Shown here piece by piece: positions 31,976 through 46,900 of a stretch of 64,000 bases of DNA; position 1 is the stretch's first letter; every line of letters starts with the position of its first letter. This stretch comes from Liolophura sinensis (lineage: Eukaryota > Mollusca > Polyplacophora > Chitonida > Chitonidae): NCBI RefSeq assembly GCF_032854445.1, contig NC_088298.1, forward strand, positions 3,652,160 to 3,716,159, read 5' to 3'. Under the pieces are notes generated by a model. It saw only the letters and a list, made by a program, of their open reading frames with translations. It ran no database searches and was not told where the DNA came from. The position numbers and the translations under genes were made by a program.

Positions 31976-34900
31976 CTAGGGTGAAGAAATAATTGACCAA
32001 AAAATATTTACTAAGAGCAAGTCTTCAACAATATTTCATACAATCATAAAATAAATGATATGAGAAATGTCTCAACAATTTTATAGTTGGAACATTGTAA
32101 GGCCTATTAACGCTTCCATAAACAACAAACTTCTAGTATCAAGCAAGTTAATTAAAACAACAAACTACAATAAAGAACCACTGTACTCAACAGCATAAAT
32201 GCTGTACACACCCAACCAAGGCCTCACAAAAACAACAAACTACAATAAACAACCGCTGTACTCAAAAGCATAAATGCTGTACACACCCAGCCAAGGCCTC
32301 ACAAAAACAACAAACTACAATAAACAACCACTGTACTCAAAAGCATAAATGCTGTACACACCCAGCCAAGGCCTCACAAAAACAACAAACTACAATAAAC
32401 AACCATCGTACTCAACAGCATAAATGCTGTACACACCCACCCAAGGCCTCACAAAAACAACAAACTACAATAAACAACCATCATACTCAACAGCTTAAAT
32501 GCTGTACACACCCAGCCAAGGCCTCACAAAAACAACAAACTACAATAAACAACCGCTGTACTCAAAAGCATAAATGCTGTACACACCCAGCCAAGGCCTC
32601 ACAAAAACAACAAACTACAATAAACCTTCATCGTACTCAACAGCATAAATGCTGTACACACCCAGCCAAGGCCTCACAAAAACAACAAACTACAATAAAC
32701 AACCACCATACTCAACAGCTTAAATGCTGTACACACCCAGCCAAGGCCTCACAAAAACAACAAACTACAATAAACAACCATCATACTCAACAGCATAAAT
32801 GCTGTACACACCCAGCCAAGGCCTCACAAAAACAACAAACTACAATAAACAACCACCATACTCAACAGCTTAAATGCTGTACACACCCAGCCAAGGCCTC
32901 ACAAAAATGTGCTACATTTTACCAATGACACGTCCCCATATCATAACATTACTTGATCTTGACTTTATTTCATAACAGCAAACTAGAGTTTTGGAACCTC
33001 AAGAGTTTTGGTACCTCAAGAGTTTTGGAACCTCTAGAGTTGACTGCCATGGCAGAGACAACAGATAATGCTATCAGCCTTGAGAGATGACTGAAATACA
33101 CAAGATCTTTCTATTTCTAAGTCTTAAGTGAAGCAATTCTTTATTATCTACAGTGTTGAAATTCTGGTGAGGTCGGAGCCATGACTATGACAGGCATTAT
33201 GGTAGGAGGAAAGCCAAACAGGGAAAACTCAGGTGTATATATAACAAAAGAAGTTATCACGTGGTTAACCTGTACATTTACCTGGCCGTGACATCCATGA
33301 CCTCCTCTCTGCTGACAGCAAACAGCTTGTCACGGTTCCTCTGTCTCATCTCATCACTGACCCCCTGGGTAAAGTAGGTCAGCCCTTTAGACCCTGGGGG
33401 TACCGGCTTGTCTATCTGTGTTGGAGTAGAAATACAAACTTTCAGAGGCGTTCTCAACGAACACTTACTATTTAGGTGTCTATCTGATAAGCCTGAATTC
33501 AATTTATTAACTTTCTTTGACTTTCAAACCCTCATAATCTCACCAACTGTAGAATTAACAATGTCGCATGCAACTTTGAACATTACGTCTCCATGAACAA
33601 TCTAATACAATGCAAATACTTTTTTTGCTTTCCTGCAAATAAATCACCGCTATAAAACAAACATACAGAAATTATTTACCCAAGACAAGTTTCTAGCCTT
33701 ACACCCATTTCATATTTAAGAATGTAGTTTGCCATGCCCAAATCACCTGGTTAATGCACAGCAGACAGGAGTTATCACTGTTTGGGAACGAGGGAGGCTT
33801 CTTCTCAAACAGTGGACAACTCCCATCTGGTGTGCATTATCTGTCATTTGAACACTACAATTCTCTTCTATTTCTTTTCAAACATACTATTATGAAATGA
33901 AGAGGGCATGAGAGCAAAAGCGGTGTTGTTTAACCAACGCTGGGAGTCATACAAAATACCCTTCCCATTTACATGTACAGGTATCAATAATGAATGCTGC
34001 TCCGTGACACAAAATACAGAGTTTACAAAGATAACTTCTGTATCCATGGTAACATGGTTTTACCTGCTGAAACATGGACAACTTGGCCTCATCTATGTCT
34101 GCATCAGTAAACTTTCCATCCAGAGCCCAGTCTACAGACTGCTTGAAAACATCCAGCGTTTTCAAGGAATTAGGGTCTCTGGAGAAACAAAACAACAACA
34201 ACATACATGTAACATCATCCTGGATTTGGCTTAATAAATGAAAATGATGAGATTGCAAACCTTTTTTTTTTTAATTTTAATCATTCAAGCAGCAAGTTGC
34301 CTTTATTTATTTGCCTGATGTTCAATGTTGTTATGGGCTGAGGATATTAGGGTTCCAGCAGTAAAGAACTGCTGTACAAGCAAACAAACAAGTTTTTGGC
34401 ATTAAAGCTGCAAGCAAGCAAGCAGGACCTAAATTCGATAATGTGACCTCATTGGTCCGTTTCGGTCGTTATTCATGTATGTACATGTCTGCGTTACTCT
34501 CAAACTGTTTGTAGGAATTAACTCTTTTTGTGGGAATGCTGAATAAATGCTAACTATTTATCTGACTTGTGGGCCTTTCGGGATTCGGAGAACAATATGT
34601 ACAAACACTAATCTGAATATCATTGATTTGCCTAGAGCGAGTTAAATGAGAATTATTGGACAACGTTTGGTGTTAAGAATTACAAACCACAATTTGAATA
34701 CTCCTGATGTTTTTTCGACAACAGCAATGATGTACATGTAAGTGAGTGTTGCACAAAAAGTCTGAAAAGACCACTGACCTATTTACTACATCTTATTTTC
34801 TTACAAATAAGAAAAAAATTTACTGCGTTAAAGGAAAAGACCTCTAAAATTGAAGTAGGCATCACTTAATTGATCACTTAAAACTATGCATAAACATACT

Positions 34901-37900
34901 TTAATTTATTTTTTTTTTTTTAGATTTTTGTGAAGAGAGTTCAAATGTTTGATAGAGCGTCCGCTTCGGGACCGGTAGGTCCAGGATCAATCCTTGATCG
35001 AGTCACACCTAAGACTTTAAAAGAGGAAGTTGTAACTTCCTCGCTTGGCGTTCAGCATGAAGGGGATAGTGCAACGACTGGTTGACCCGTATCAGTATAA
35101 TGGCTCGGGCGGTCGGCTTACTTGCCTTCGGTAAGTCGTCTCAGTGAAGCAGCACTAAATAAAAGAGCGGTGGAAATCCGTCCTGCAACAAGGAGGCACA
35201 TTACACGTACATGCACCCTAATGATTCCTTCGTCGTCATATGACTGAAAAATTGTTGAGTACGACATTAAACCCCAAGCACTCACTCACTCAAATGTTTG
35301 AATTCTGGGGTGAGCTTTATGGATCATACAATCAGAGGTTAGGAAATCTGACGTCACAGGAAGTTTTCCCAAGTCTAATCACGACACTGAATGTTGGAAG
35401 GAATAACTCTTTCAACCCATGAGTAAAAGATTACTGAAATAATGTTCTCAAAAATTCCTTCCTTCTGTTGAACATCAGGAAAAAGGTGATGTGACCTCAG
35501 AGTTCCTAGACACCATTCATGTATTTGAATGCCTTTCAACATTGTTCAAAAAAATGTAAACACATACACGAAAGTATTTTTATGCCTAGTTTTCAGTTGT
35601 CTGTATGATGAACCTTACTTCATATTTTAGCTCTCTTTTACTTTAACGTGGGACTGAAAACTTGAAATCCATGAACATTAAACCAGAAATCAGGCAACCA
35701 CCTGAAAACTTTACATATCAATGCATTTATAAAATAAATCGTTCTGGACATGCAATGTTACCTGTAAGAGAAGAAACTAAACAGTCCGGAGCGGCAGACC
35801 GCTCCACTGCCATAGGCTCCTCCCTTTTCTCTGAAACACAAATAACGCAAACATCTGATTGGTCAAAATATATGTCACTCATCTTCAGATGGCCCCGGTT
35901 TAACTGCAGTACTGTCGATGAATGTGAATTAAAATATTCATTCTAATATTTACATATTTATTGGCAAAGTGGCGTAAAGCTAAAATCATTCCTTAATTCT
36001 AATCTTCAGGAAATCTTGTTCGACTTGCTTATCTATTAGTTATTTAAAGCCATTTTTATGCCATACTCAAGAATTTTTTACTCATATGATGGCAGTCCAT
36101 TTTATGTGTGAATGAAACCGGAGTCCCAGCATTAATCACTTACTTTTGGCAAATTACTGCTTAACTTTCACTTCAAAAATGGTTTGACATTTCCAAGGGT
36201 AACAGAAGTTACATGTGTCACACTTGATATAAACAACTGCACCACTTTTCACCCACCTTATTTCTCGATGTAGGAATTTTGCAGATAACAGTCTGGATAG
36301 AATGCTTAGTCTGTGAAAGAAAGAAAAAAAACAAACAAAAAAAAAACAAAAAAACGTTATACTGCTGCATAGATTTATTCATTTGACTGGTAGGTTTCAG
36401 TTCAGCTCAACAATATTTCACTTCAAGGACATGTATCAGTTTCACTGGGTGAAGGAAAACAGAGTGCCTGGAATAAACCCTTGACTTGTGGCAAGTAACT
36501 GACACACTTTCTCACATATAATACACAGATTTTCATCCACACAGGGAAACCACGATTCCATTCCTGACTTAAACCAAAATTTAAAACCTTTTAAATGATG
36601 TTTATTTTTTTGGTACTGGAAGTTGAAATTTTGACACGTTTATCTTATGACAACATTTATGAGATAGTTGAAATTTTAATTAAAAGGTCCTACAAATCTG
36701 TTTCCAGATCATATTTCAAATTTTGACATAAGTCAGAAATGGCTCTGTGGAATTGGCCCCTGAAGGTGTCTCCATCAACCTTCACGTTAGATCATGCACA
36801 GGCTCTACTAGAACTGGCCAACACTTATTTCCACAGAGGGTCCAAGAACAGCGGGGGTTTGAGAATTTAAAAAAAAATCCCTGCCCAAGCTTGGATTGGA
36901 TAAAACCAGCGGCGAGGGTGTGGTCTTGTTTGGTTGCTATGGTTTCTACACCATACATGTACACCTATCTAAATTCTGAATTTACGTTCTTAACTAATTT
37001 GGTAAATCGGGGAAACCTTTCCTCCCTAAAACAAAGTGGTTCCAAATACAAGCTGAGTAAAAACACACCAGTCTCTGCTGTTACATTACAGTGCTGGTGA
37101 ACTACGGTACCTCTTAATCTTATGAATACAATTATAAAGAAACTGTGATAGATTACACCAGATGAAATAATTTGAGTATCTTCCCCCTACACTCCTCACT
37201 GGAGTACTACTTCAAGGCACGTTCACAAAGATCTTACAGCTCCTGTAGAGCAGACCTATCTGGATACTTTACACCTATGCCACACACAGACTTGTGGTAA
37301 ATCTGCTATACATTGGAAACTCACCCATCCACCCTCCTATTTTACAATGGCCTCACCTTGCATAGTCTTCATGTGTATAATGAACCCCTTGGAAGCTCTC
37401 ACTGACATAGTTCACAGGGAAGGGCAGTTCTATGTGAGTTTTACAACTGCTCGGCTCAAATACGGTTTGCTGAAATCAGACAAGGTGAAATGTAGGACAA
37501 TCCGACAGAAGTCACGGTCACATTTCATGGACTAGCTTCAATATGCACTTGTACATGTATTTTTGTGCGCACATTACAACTGTGAATGCCATGAGTAGCG
37601 GTACTATGCCTTTAGTAGTGGTCGCCATGGTGATGTTAGGTAATGACTTTACTTGTCATGGTGATGTTATGCCTTCCATATCGGTAGGCATACTGATCGC
37701 CATGGTGATGTCACACATGTACCTTTCGTACTGGTAGTAGTTGCCATGGTGATGTTACACCTTCAGTATTGGTCTCCATGGTGATGCTATACCTTCAGGA
37801 CAGGTTGTCATAGTTACAGATATGCCTCAGATCAGCACTATTACAAAATACAATCATATTGGTTTTACACAATAAAATTTCTATTCTGTACACAAAAGAC

Positions 37901-40900
37901 TTAAAATAAAGTGCTTGGAGAACAGCTGTGGATTTCTACCCTCAACGACCAGAAATTTTGTCCATGACTAACCTGCCCATTTTTTCTGATTCTGATAGTT
38001 CTAATGATTTTAGAAATTTTAATTTTAGTGTTTTGAGGTTTGCTTGAAACATGGGATGATATTCTTTTGGAAGATTGTAAGTTTCAGCGCCAAAAATAAT
38101 ATTTTCTGACATTTATTTGCCTCTAAAAATGCACTTTTGTCGACAAAATTTTAGGTCCTTTAGGGCAGGCCTACTCTGATTTCTTTCACTAATAGCCTGA
38201 CTGCTAGTATATAAGTGAAACATTCTGGAGTACGGTGTCAAACACCAATCAACTAGATAAAAGAAAGTTGGGGTATGATCTGCAGTTGACTGTACCTCAA
38301 CCTTTGTTCGTTTTCCCCTAATCTTTTCCCCAGGAAGCGAGGACAAGAAATCCTGGAACTGTCTCACGCTTTTTCTCATGGCCGGCCCTGATGTATTTAA
38401 CGCAAATCTGGAATGAAGATGAAATTAAATCTCAACCTAGGAAACTAGTATAGCACTGAGAAGATGTCAAGGTATCCAGGCGTAACATTTAGACAATAAT
38501 AATTAATGCAATAAAAACAGATTTATTTCCCAAACTTTCTTTTCCACCAGAATCTGAATGGATTACCTCAGATCCTAACACCATGTAGGAATCTGCCTGA
38601 ATCTGAACGGGTTACCTCAGATTCTAACACCATGTAGGAATCCGCCTGAATCTGAATGGGTTACCTCAGATTCTAACACCATGTAGGACTCCACCAGAAT
38701 CTGAACGGATTACCTCAGATCCTAACACCATGTAGGAATCCACCAGAATCTGAACGGATTACCTCAGATTCTAACACCATGTAGGAATCCACCAGAATCT
38801 GAACGGATTACCTCAGATTCTAACACCATGTAGGAATCCACCAGAATCTGAACGGGTTACCTCAGATTCTAACACCATGTAGGAATCTGCCAGAATCTGA
38901 ATGGGTTACCTCAGATTCTAACACCATGTAGGAATCCACCAGAATCCGAACGGGTTACCTCAGATTCTAACACCATGTAGGAATCCACCAGAAACTGAAT
39001 GGGTTATCTCAGATTCTAACACCATGTAGGAATCCACCAGAATCTGAACGGATTACCTCAGATTCTAACACCATGTAGGAATACGCCAGAAACTGAACAG
39101 GTTACCTCAGATTCTAACACCATGTAGGACTCCACCAGAATCTGAATGGCTTACCTCAGATTCTAACACCATGTAGGAATCCGCCAGAATCTGAACGGGT
39201 TACCTCAGATTCTAACACCATGTAGGAATCCACCAGAATCTGAACGGATTACCTCAGATCCTAACACCATGTAGGAATCCACCAGAATCTGAACGGATTA
39301 CCTCAGATCCTAACACCATGTAGGAATCCACCAGAATCTGAACGGATTACCTCAGATTCTAACACCATGAAGGAATCCACCAGAACCTGAACGGGTTACC
39401 TCAGATTCTAACACCATGTAGGAATCTGCCAGAATCTGAACGGGTTACCTCAGATTCTAACACCATGTAGGAATCCACCAGAATCTGAACGGATTACCTC
39501 AGATTCTAACACCATGTATCAATCCACCAGAATCTGAACGGGTTACCTCAGATTCTAACACCATGTAGGAATACGCCAGAAACTGAACGGGTTACCTCAG
39601 ATTCTAACACCATGTAGGAATCTGCCTGAATCTGAACGGGTTACCTCAGATTCTAACACCATGTAGGAATCCACCAGAATCTGAACGGGTTACCTCAGAT
39701 TCTAACACCATGTAGGAATCCACCAGAAACTGAACGGGTTACCTCAGATTCTAACACCATGTAGGAATCCACCAGAATCTGAACGGATTACCTCAGATTC
39801 TAACACCATGTAGGAATACGCCAGAAACTGAACAGGTTACCTCAGATTCTAACACCATGTAGGAATCCACCAGAATCTGATTGGCTTACCTCAGATTCTA
39901 ACACCATGTAGGAATCCGCCAGAATCTGAACGGGTTACCTCAGATTCTAACACCATGTAGGAATCCACCAGAATCTGAACGGATTACCTCAGATTCTAAC
40001 ACCATGTAGGAATCCACCAGAATCTGAACGGATTACCTCAGATTCTAACACCATGAAGGAATCTGCCTGAATCTGAACGGATTACCTCAGATTCTAACAC
40101 CATGTAGGACTCCACCAGAATCTGAACGGGCTACCTCAGATTCTAACACCATGTAGGACTCCACCAGAATCTGAACGGATTACCTCAGATTCTATTATCA
40201 TGTAGGACTCCACCAGAATCTGAACGGGCTACCTCAGATTCTAACACCATGTAGGACTCCACCAGAATCTGAACAGATTACCTCAGGTTCTATTATCATG
40301 TAGGAATCCGCCAGAAACTGAACGGATTACCTCAGATTCTAACACCATGTAGGACTCCGCCAGAATCTGAACGGGCTACCTCAGATTCTAACACCATGTA
40401 GGAATCCACCAGAATCTGAACGGATTACCTCAGATTCTAACACCATGAAGGAATCCACCAGAATCTGAACGGATTCCCTCAGATTCTAACACCATGAAGG
40501 ACTCCACCAGAATCTGAACGGATTACCTCAGATTCCATATAGACCATGTAGGAATCCGCCTGAATCTGGTCCAAATTTGGCACCACAAAACAGTGACTCC
40601 AACAGATTTGAATGCATACGATAGTAAGCAGACTTTCTTTTTTGGGATTCCACATTCCTAACTTCAATGTTTTGAAACACTCACATCAATTTCCTTTTGT
40701 CCTAAGGAGGTAGTAAGAAATCAAAAATTTAGTCATTTTGAAAATTATTTTTGTGTTTCATGCAGATTGCTGTAGTAAAGGGTTAATGACAGTTTACGTG
40801 TCGTGGGATTTTGGTGGAAAAACAAAAAAAAAACACCCCGTTGCATTGTTGTATCCATATTAAAGGTAAAGAGAATATTAAAATGAAGTATGTATCAGAT

Positions 40901-43900
40901 TAAAGAACATTAAAAACTTTCCAGGAAAATAGCTGCATTTATTTTTTTTACAGTTTAACCCTGTAAAATGCATCTAAATATTCTATTTTATGGTTGCCTT
41001 TTCTGACCACAGTGCTATGAGTGACATCACATAAGCTTTTTGTAAGTATGTTTATACATAGATCTATGAATGCATTCACCCATTTGACCTTGAAATGAAT
41101 TAGTTCAGGCATAAAGTATAGATATGACGTAACTGATACCTTCTGGGTAACAAAAGACCACAGTAGAATCTGATCTTTTTACACAATTTCACTCGGTTAG
41201 AAAAATTTTCAAAAAATAAATCCAACTATTTTCCTGGAAAGATTTTACTGGTCGTTCATCTGATATATACTTCATTTTAGAGTGGTCTTTTGCTTTTAGC
41301 CTAAATATACAGACCAAATGAACAAACCAAACTTTACCAACATACCGACTAACAAGAGAATCCACACTTTTCCCAGACAAAATACCTTCATTATTGCTTA
41401 AAACCTCCCAAAACAACAACGTGTGATCCAACAAGGTGTGCTGTTGTCATAGTAACCACATCATTCCGCCATACCTGAAGTTACTCTTCTGCAACAGTTT
41501 GTGGGCCAATTCCTCCAGATGATCGATCAGTTTTGATTGGTTCTCGGCCTCAGCCACTCTCTTCATGAGGCTCACCTGTGGTAACCAATTATAATCCTTG
41601 TTATGAAATATTAGTAACCAATCAGAATGCTTCTTAATAAACATCAGTCATGTGTGTCCATATCCTATTTGTTAATTGGAATGCATAATAATTTTTAATT
41701 CACCATGTTCGCCGTTATAGAATATGGTCGAATCTTTAGCCACAGGACAAAAATGACATTGTTAATTTATAATTTGGGGACATTGTAAGGATGTTTTTAT
41801 TTTCCCACAGAGCGAATTATGTAAAAATGCTTCAGTAGATCTATGCAGAACTAAAACATTAAACTTTTGACCCAAGATATTATAACTGCAAAATGTCTAC
41901 CACCAAATGAAGTTAAGCCAAAATCAACAACTGCACAGTATTCTTACCACTGCGAAAGAAAACGGAATAATGCTTCCTGAGTCTATAGTATATTTTTTTT
42001 TTTTGCAGATCCAGAAAATCGAACAGAAAATGAAGGAAAATATTTCCAAAATATTTATCAAAGTTTATCCATACATCTCAATTCTTGAAAAAGTTGAGTT
42101 GGCTTGTTTTCTTTGCTGCATGGCAGCTTCGTGCACAAGTATAATGGAGACTGTTGCAAGTTAAGTAAATACACATCCTTCAGAATGGGAGGGAGGTCAC
42201 ACAAATGAACAAAGACCGAGAAGTGCTATACACCGTCGACCACAAAAATCTCCAGAATTACAAAGTACAGACCCATTAACGGAACCATCTCGGTTGGAAG
42301 ACCCCAAAAAAAGGTTATGTTAAGGTGCCAAAGGCATTTCCCTCTAGGACAACATTACATGCGCGCTTACTTTACATACAAGGGGAGGTAATTGATTTTG
42401 ATTGATTTTTTTTTTTTTTTTTTTTTGATTGGTGTTTTACGCCGTACTCAAGAATATTTCACTTATACGACAGCGGCCAGCATTATGGTGGGTGGAAACC
42501 GGGCACAGCCCGGAGGAAACCCACGACCATCTGCATGTTGCTGGCAGACCTTCCCACATACGGCCGGACAGGAAGCCAGCATGAGCTGGACTTGAACTCA
42601 CAGCGACCGCATTGGTGAGAGACTCCTGGGTCATTACGCTGCGCTAGGGCACTAACCAACTGAGCCACGGAGGCCCCCCAACAGTTTTGAAGCCTTGGTG
42701 AAAACCATGGCGAAGGCAATATAAAGACAACACTGTGACAGCACAAGTAGCTCATTTAATTAGATTAATTAATTAAACGCTGTATCCACTTGAAACAATA
42801 ATGTACAATAACGTGAAGCAGATGTGTTTATGACCCAATGATTGTGGAATATATGTGCAGGTTGGCTTTCTGTTCCATATAATAATTAGCCTTGGTCTGT
42901 CCTGTACTTTCTGCATGCTGGATGTTGTCATAGTAACAAGTACTACTATCTACCAATTTAAACTGTAATACATGTTGTAAATCAATAACAATGAGATACT
43001 GTTTATCTGTAAGGAAAAACAAAATCTCGGTGATGGCATTCAATCTAAGATGTTCTATAAAACAGATGGGACCTTAACTCAATTAGGGTTTATTTTTTAA
43101 AACTAAATAGAGGCCCATTCACACTAACTTTTCAAATAGATAAATGTTCTTCAGGTAATCTTCAGGTGTTCGCATCCTGGTTAAGAACAGAAGATAAATT
43201 AACAAAGCAAATTCCCAACAAAAAGTTACTTCAGGCCACACCAATTTCAACTGTTGTTTTACGGGCAGAATAAATCTTTTTCCAATGTCGAAGAAGGGTA
43301 TAAACATAAAACTTAAAAATCTGTGGGAAATGTGAACTGTGCCAGTAATTTTTTCTTGCTGATATATTCGCATGATCATAAAGTCCTGAGAAACAGGGAA
43401 ACTCATAACTATATACAGATCAAACATATAAAAATGCAAATTTTCCTTTTTATTCTTAATCCATTTTTGGATTTTTTAGTTTTGTCTCATAGAAAAAAAC
43501 ACAAAATAAAATTAGGATAGGTTAGGTTTTTGGATTAACATGCAACGTTTAAAGTGTAAATAAATCACATTTAAGAGTCCCAATTCTCGTTTCACCTGAG
43601 AAATTCCTGAAAATTGCTCCCTGAGTTTTGATGCAGCTGTCAGTGTGCTGGCCGAGTGCGTCATCGCATATGCGTGTCCTGACCCTGATAAAGACGCTGC
43701 TAATTCGGATGCCGACATTCTGATTAAAGTTGTCAGTCGCTCCATGTTCTTTGGGCTTCCATGTAAATTTGGTCTGAAATAAACAACAGATTCATTGGCT
43801 GATTACACACATGTAAGACTACGTAACTGACTGATCAGTTCAAGTTACAAATTTTCAGATGCTCGGCTGATTTACAAGAAATCCTTAAACACAACAAATT

Positions 43901-46900
43901 GTTTACATAGTTATTAGGAGGGCTCAATAACTTTCCAATTATCACTGCATACAAGACATCTTGCCATAATTTCTGTCGTAGGTGAAATGGGACAGAAAAT
44001 TTCTCCCTCGTTCACAAAAACAACCTTCCTCAGCCAGCAGTAATTTGCAAGTTTCCTAAAACGTTTAATTTAATTCAATGTAGACAGCATAATGCCTTAA
44101 AAATTTGCCTAAGAAAATCATCATCTTAACATGGTAAAAATTGAATAATGATAGTACATGTAAGATGGCACTTGTCTGTAGTTAATAACTGATTGATTGA
44201 TTGATTGATTGATTATTAACCTGACTGATACATATATCAGACATGATTGTGGTGAACCAAGAAAATAGCTGAAATTTACTATCATAGCCCAAAAAAGGCT
44301 GGGGTCCAGGGGCCGCCTAGGTCCCGGAAGCTAGAAAAATCTGCGGAAAACAGGTAAATTAATCGAAACTGAACAAAGAAAAAGCGGAATTCCGCTAAAA
44401 AGCGGAAAAAAATCATGTCTGATATATGTTATTGATGAAAAGATGGACTGCAGTACAGATGCCCTTATTCCTCACTCAACCTTTTCAACCACATCTACAA
44501 CCAATATTTTGAGGCACCTCTGCAACCAATACTTTAAAGAATTCTGACAGAACCACGAGGTGTACAGAAATAATTTGCACAATTTTATGAAGTTTGGATT
44601 TTCAGTGGCACAAACAAATCATTTTAGCATCATTTTCATAATGATTATATGTATAATTTATGCTGTAAAAAAAGTGCTTAAGTAGTTGAAAATGTTGAAG
44701 ATCTACCGTGACAATAACGTGCATCCCTATATGAAACTATTTCAAGAAAGAAATTAAGGATCGCAAAACTATACTAGAGAAAAATAAAACATTTTTAATA
44801 GTACCTGTTGAAAATTTCAGTCCACAACTGAAGCATTCTCTCAAAATTTCTCTCCAATGCAAACGATGACAGCAGAATCCCCTGTTTGGGTGAAAATGGA
44901 GAGAATTCATACAGATCTTTCACTCACTGGAAATGAATTGAAATTTCTCTCCAAGACCAAACTGCTTACTTTGACAGATTCTCAGAATTTTATTGAAACA
45001 AGTTTTGAGGTTTGTTTGGAAGGTCGGATGACATCCTGCTATATTAGTACACATTTGATTATTTATTTATTTGATTGATGTTTCACTCACTATATTTCAC
45101 TTATTCGATGGTGGCCAGCATTATAGTGGGAGGAAACCTAGCAAAGCCCAGGGGAAACCCATGACCATCTGCAGGTTGCTGACAGACCTTCCCACATACG
45201 GTCGCAGATGAACTCACAGCTCCAGCACTGGTGAGAGGCCTCCGGGGCGTTGTGCTGCACTTCCTCGCTAACCCTTTCGGCCACAAAAGCCCTAGATATC
45301 TTACCATAAACAAAACGCTTGATAGACAGGTCTTTGCCTGTAAGCAAAACTTTAGCTCAATAGATCAAGTACTGAAACATTTAGGCTGGCACGGATTCTA
45401 ATTTAGAAAAAAAAAAAAAAAAGGATGACATGAACGTCAAAATATTGATAATTTTCAAAAATCGACACACATGTAAGGTATCAACAATGACAAAGTGGTC
45501 TAGTGGTTAGCAAGCTAGTGCAGCAGAATACCCCAGGAGCCTCTCACCCACAAAGTCACTGTGAGTTCAAGTCCAGCTCATGCTGGCTTCCACAGTGAGT
45601 AAATGAGAATCAACTCCCTGTCCAAGTCTGGATTTGATCCCATACCTAGTGTTTCCTAGCAAGCAAAAGACAAGCAACCACTGGGTCACGACACACACTG
45701 CCCACTGTTACTTACATCCTGAAATTGTCCGGGTTGGTCAGGTGACTCTGACAGATGAACAGAGGCCGAGAGCCCACCTGAACACAGGTCAATCTGCTTA
45801 GACAGCTCCATGTAGTCATATATGCCAGCACCCATTCTGAAAACAGGAGGTTACCATGGCAACATTGACAGCCAATCAAAAGAAAATGAAGTCAGGAGAC
45901 CCATGTCAAACCTGGGTCAGGTCATACCAAAGGCTTGTAAAAATGGTACTTGTTGCTGCCTCACTTGGCTCTCAGCACTGAGAGGTTACAGCAAGAAAAG
46001 ATGACTGATATGCCTGGTGTCAGTATAATGTGACTGGGAAGGTGTCATGTCTGGTGACTTCACAAGAAGTCACATTGTACGCACACACACCTAATGGTTC
46101 CTCCTCATCATACATGCATGACTGAAAAATTGCCAAGTACACCGTTAAACCCCAAGCATTCATTCATTCATTCATTCATTCATTCATTCATTCATTCATT
46201 CACTTAAAGACGAACTCATGATAGTAACTTGTACTTAAACTTTATCCCACACGGTATTTTCATGTCTGAAAATATTGAATTTGAAATTTTCGTTCATACA
46301 TGTACATGTATAATGGCAGTCATGCTTCTCAATGCAAAAACCACCAACCTTTGGCAAGCTACTGATGAGCCTTCGCATGTTTGTACATGTTTGCAGGGCA
46401 AATTGGTGAAATGGTTGTCATCAAAATCTCAAAAATAATGAAGGTGTCAGAAACTGCATTCTGTGTCCAAGGTTGGTATTGGATCCACAGCTCATGTGAG
46501 GTTGGGTAACTTGGGGCCAACTTAATTAAGTGCACATTATTAGCTATTAATATTAGCTCTTCACTACCACGATGACGTATGTTGTAGAGATATGAAGTGT
46601 ATTTAGCAAAGGGCTACTTCACACTAAGTATGCTTCATGAAACTGACACCTTACCACTATCCCGCTCCCACGTCCCGAGTTCAATAATCGGGGAAAATAG
46701 TAAATATGTGTACTGTTACTCACTTTGTGATGATGTAGCAGAAAAGTGGGACATAGGGTTTGAGTTCTGGTGAAAGAGATGCCATGCTGGCAAGACCACG
46801 GAAGTACGTCACTCCATTAGTCGGCTGTTCACACAGATAGATTGGCAGGCTCTCTGCGGGAGGAGCACACTCTGTCAGTAAAAAAACAGCATAATTCTTG

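Noticed and set aside
38537-40568. CRISPR-like regular array
   Set aside because: The repeats abut without unique spacers, and the context is an intron of an animal gene.
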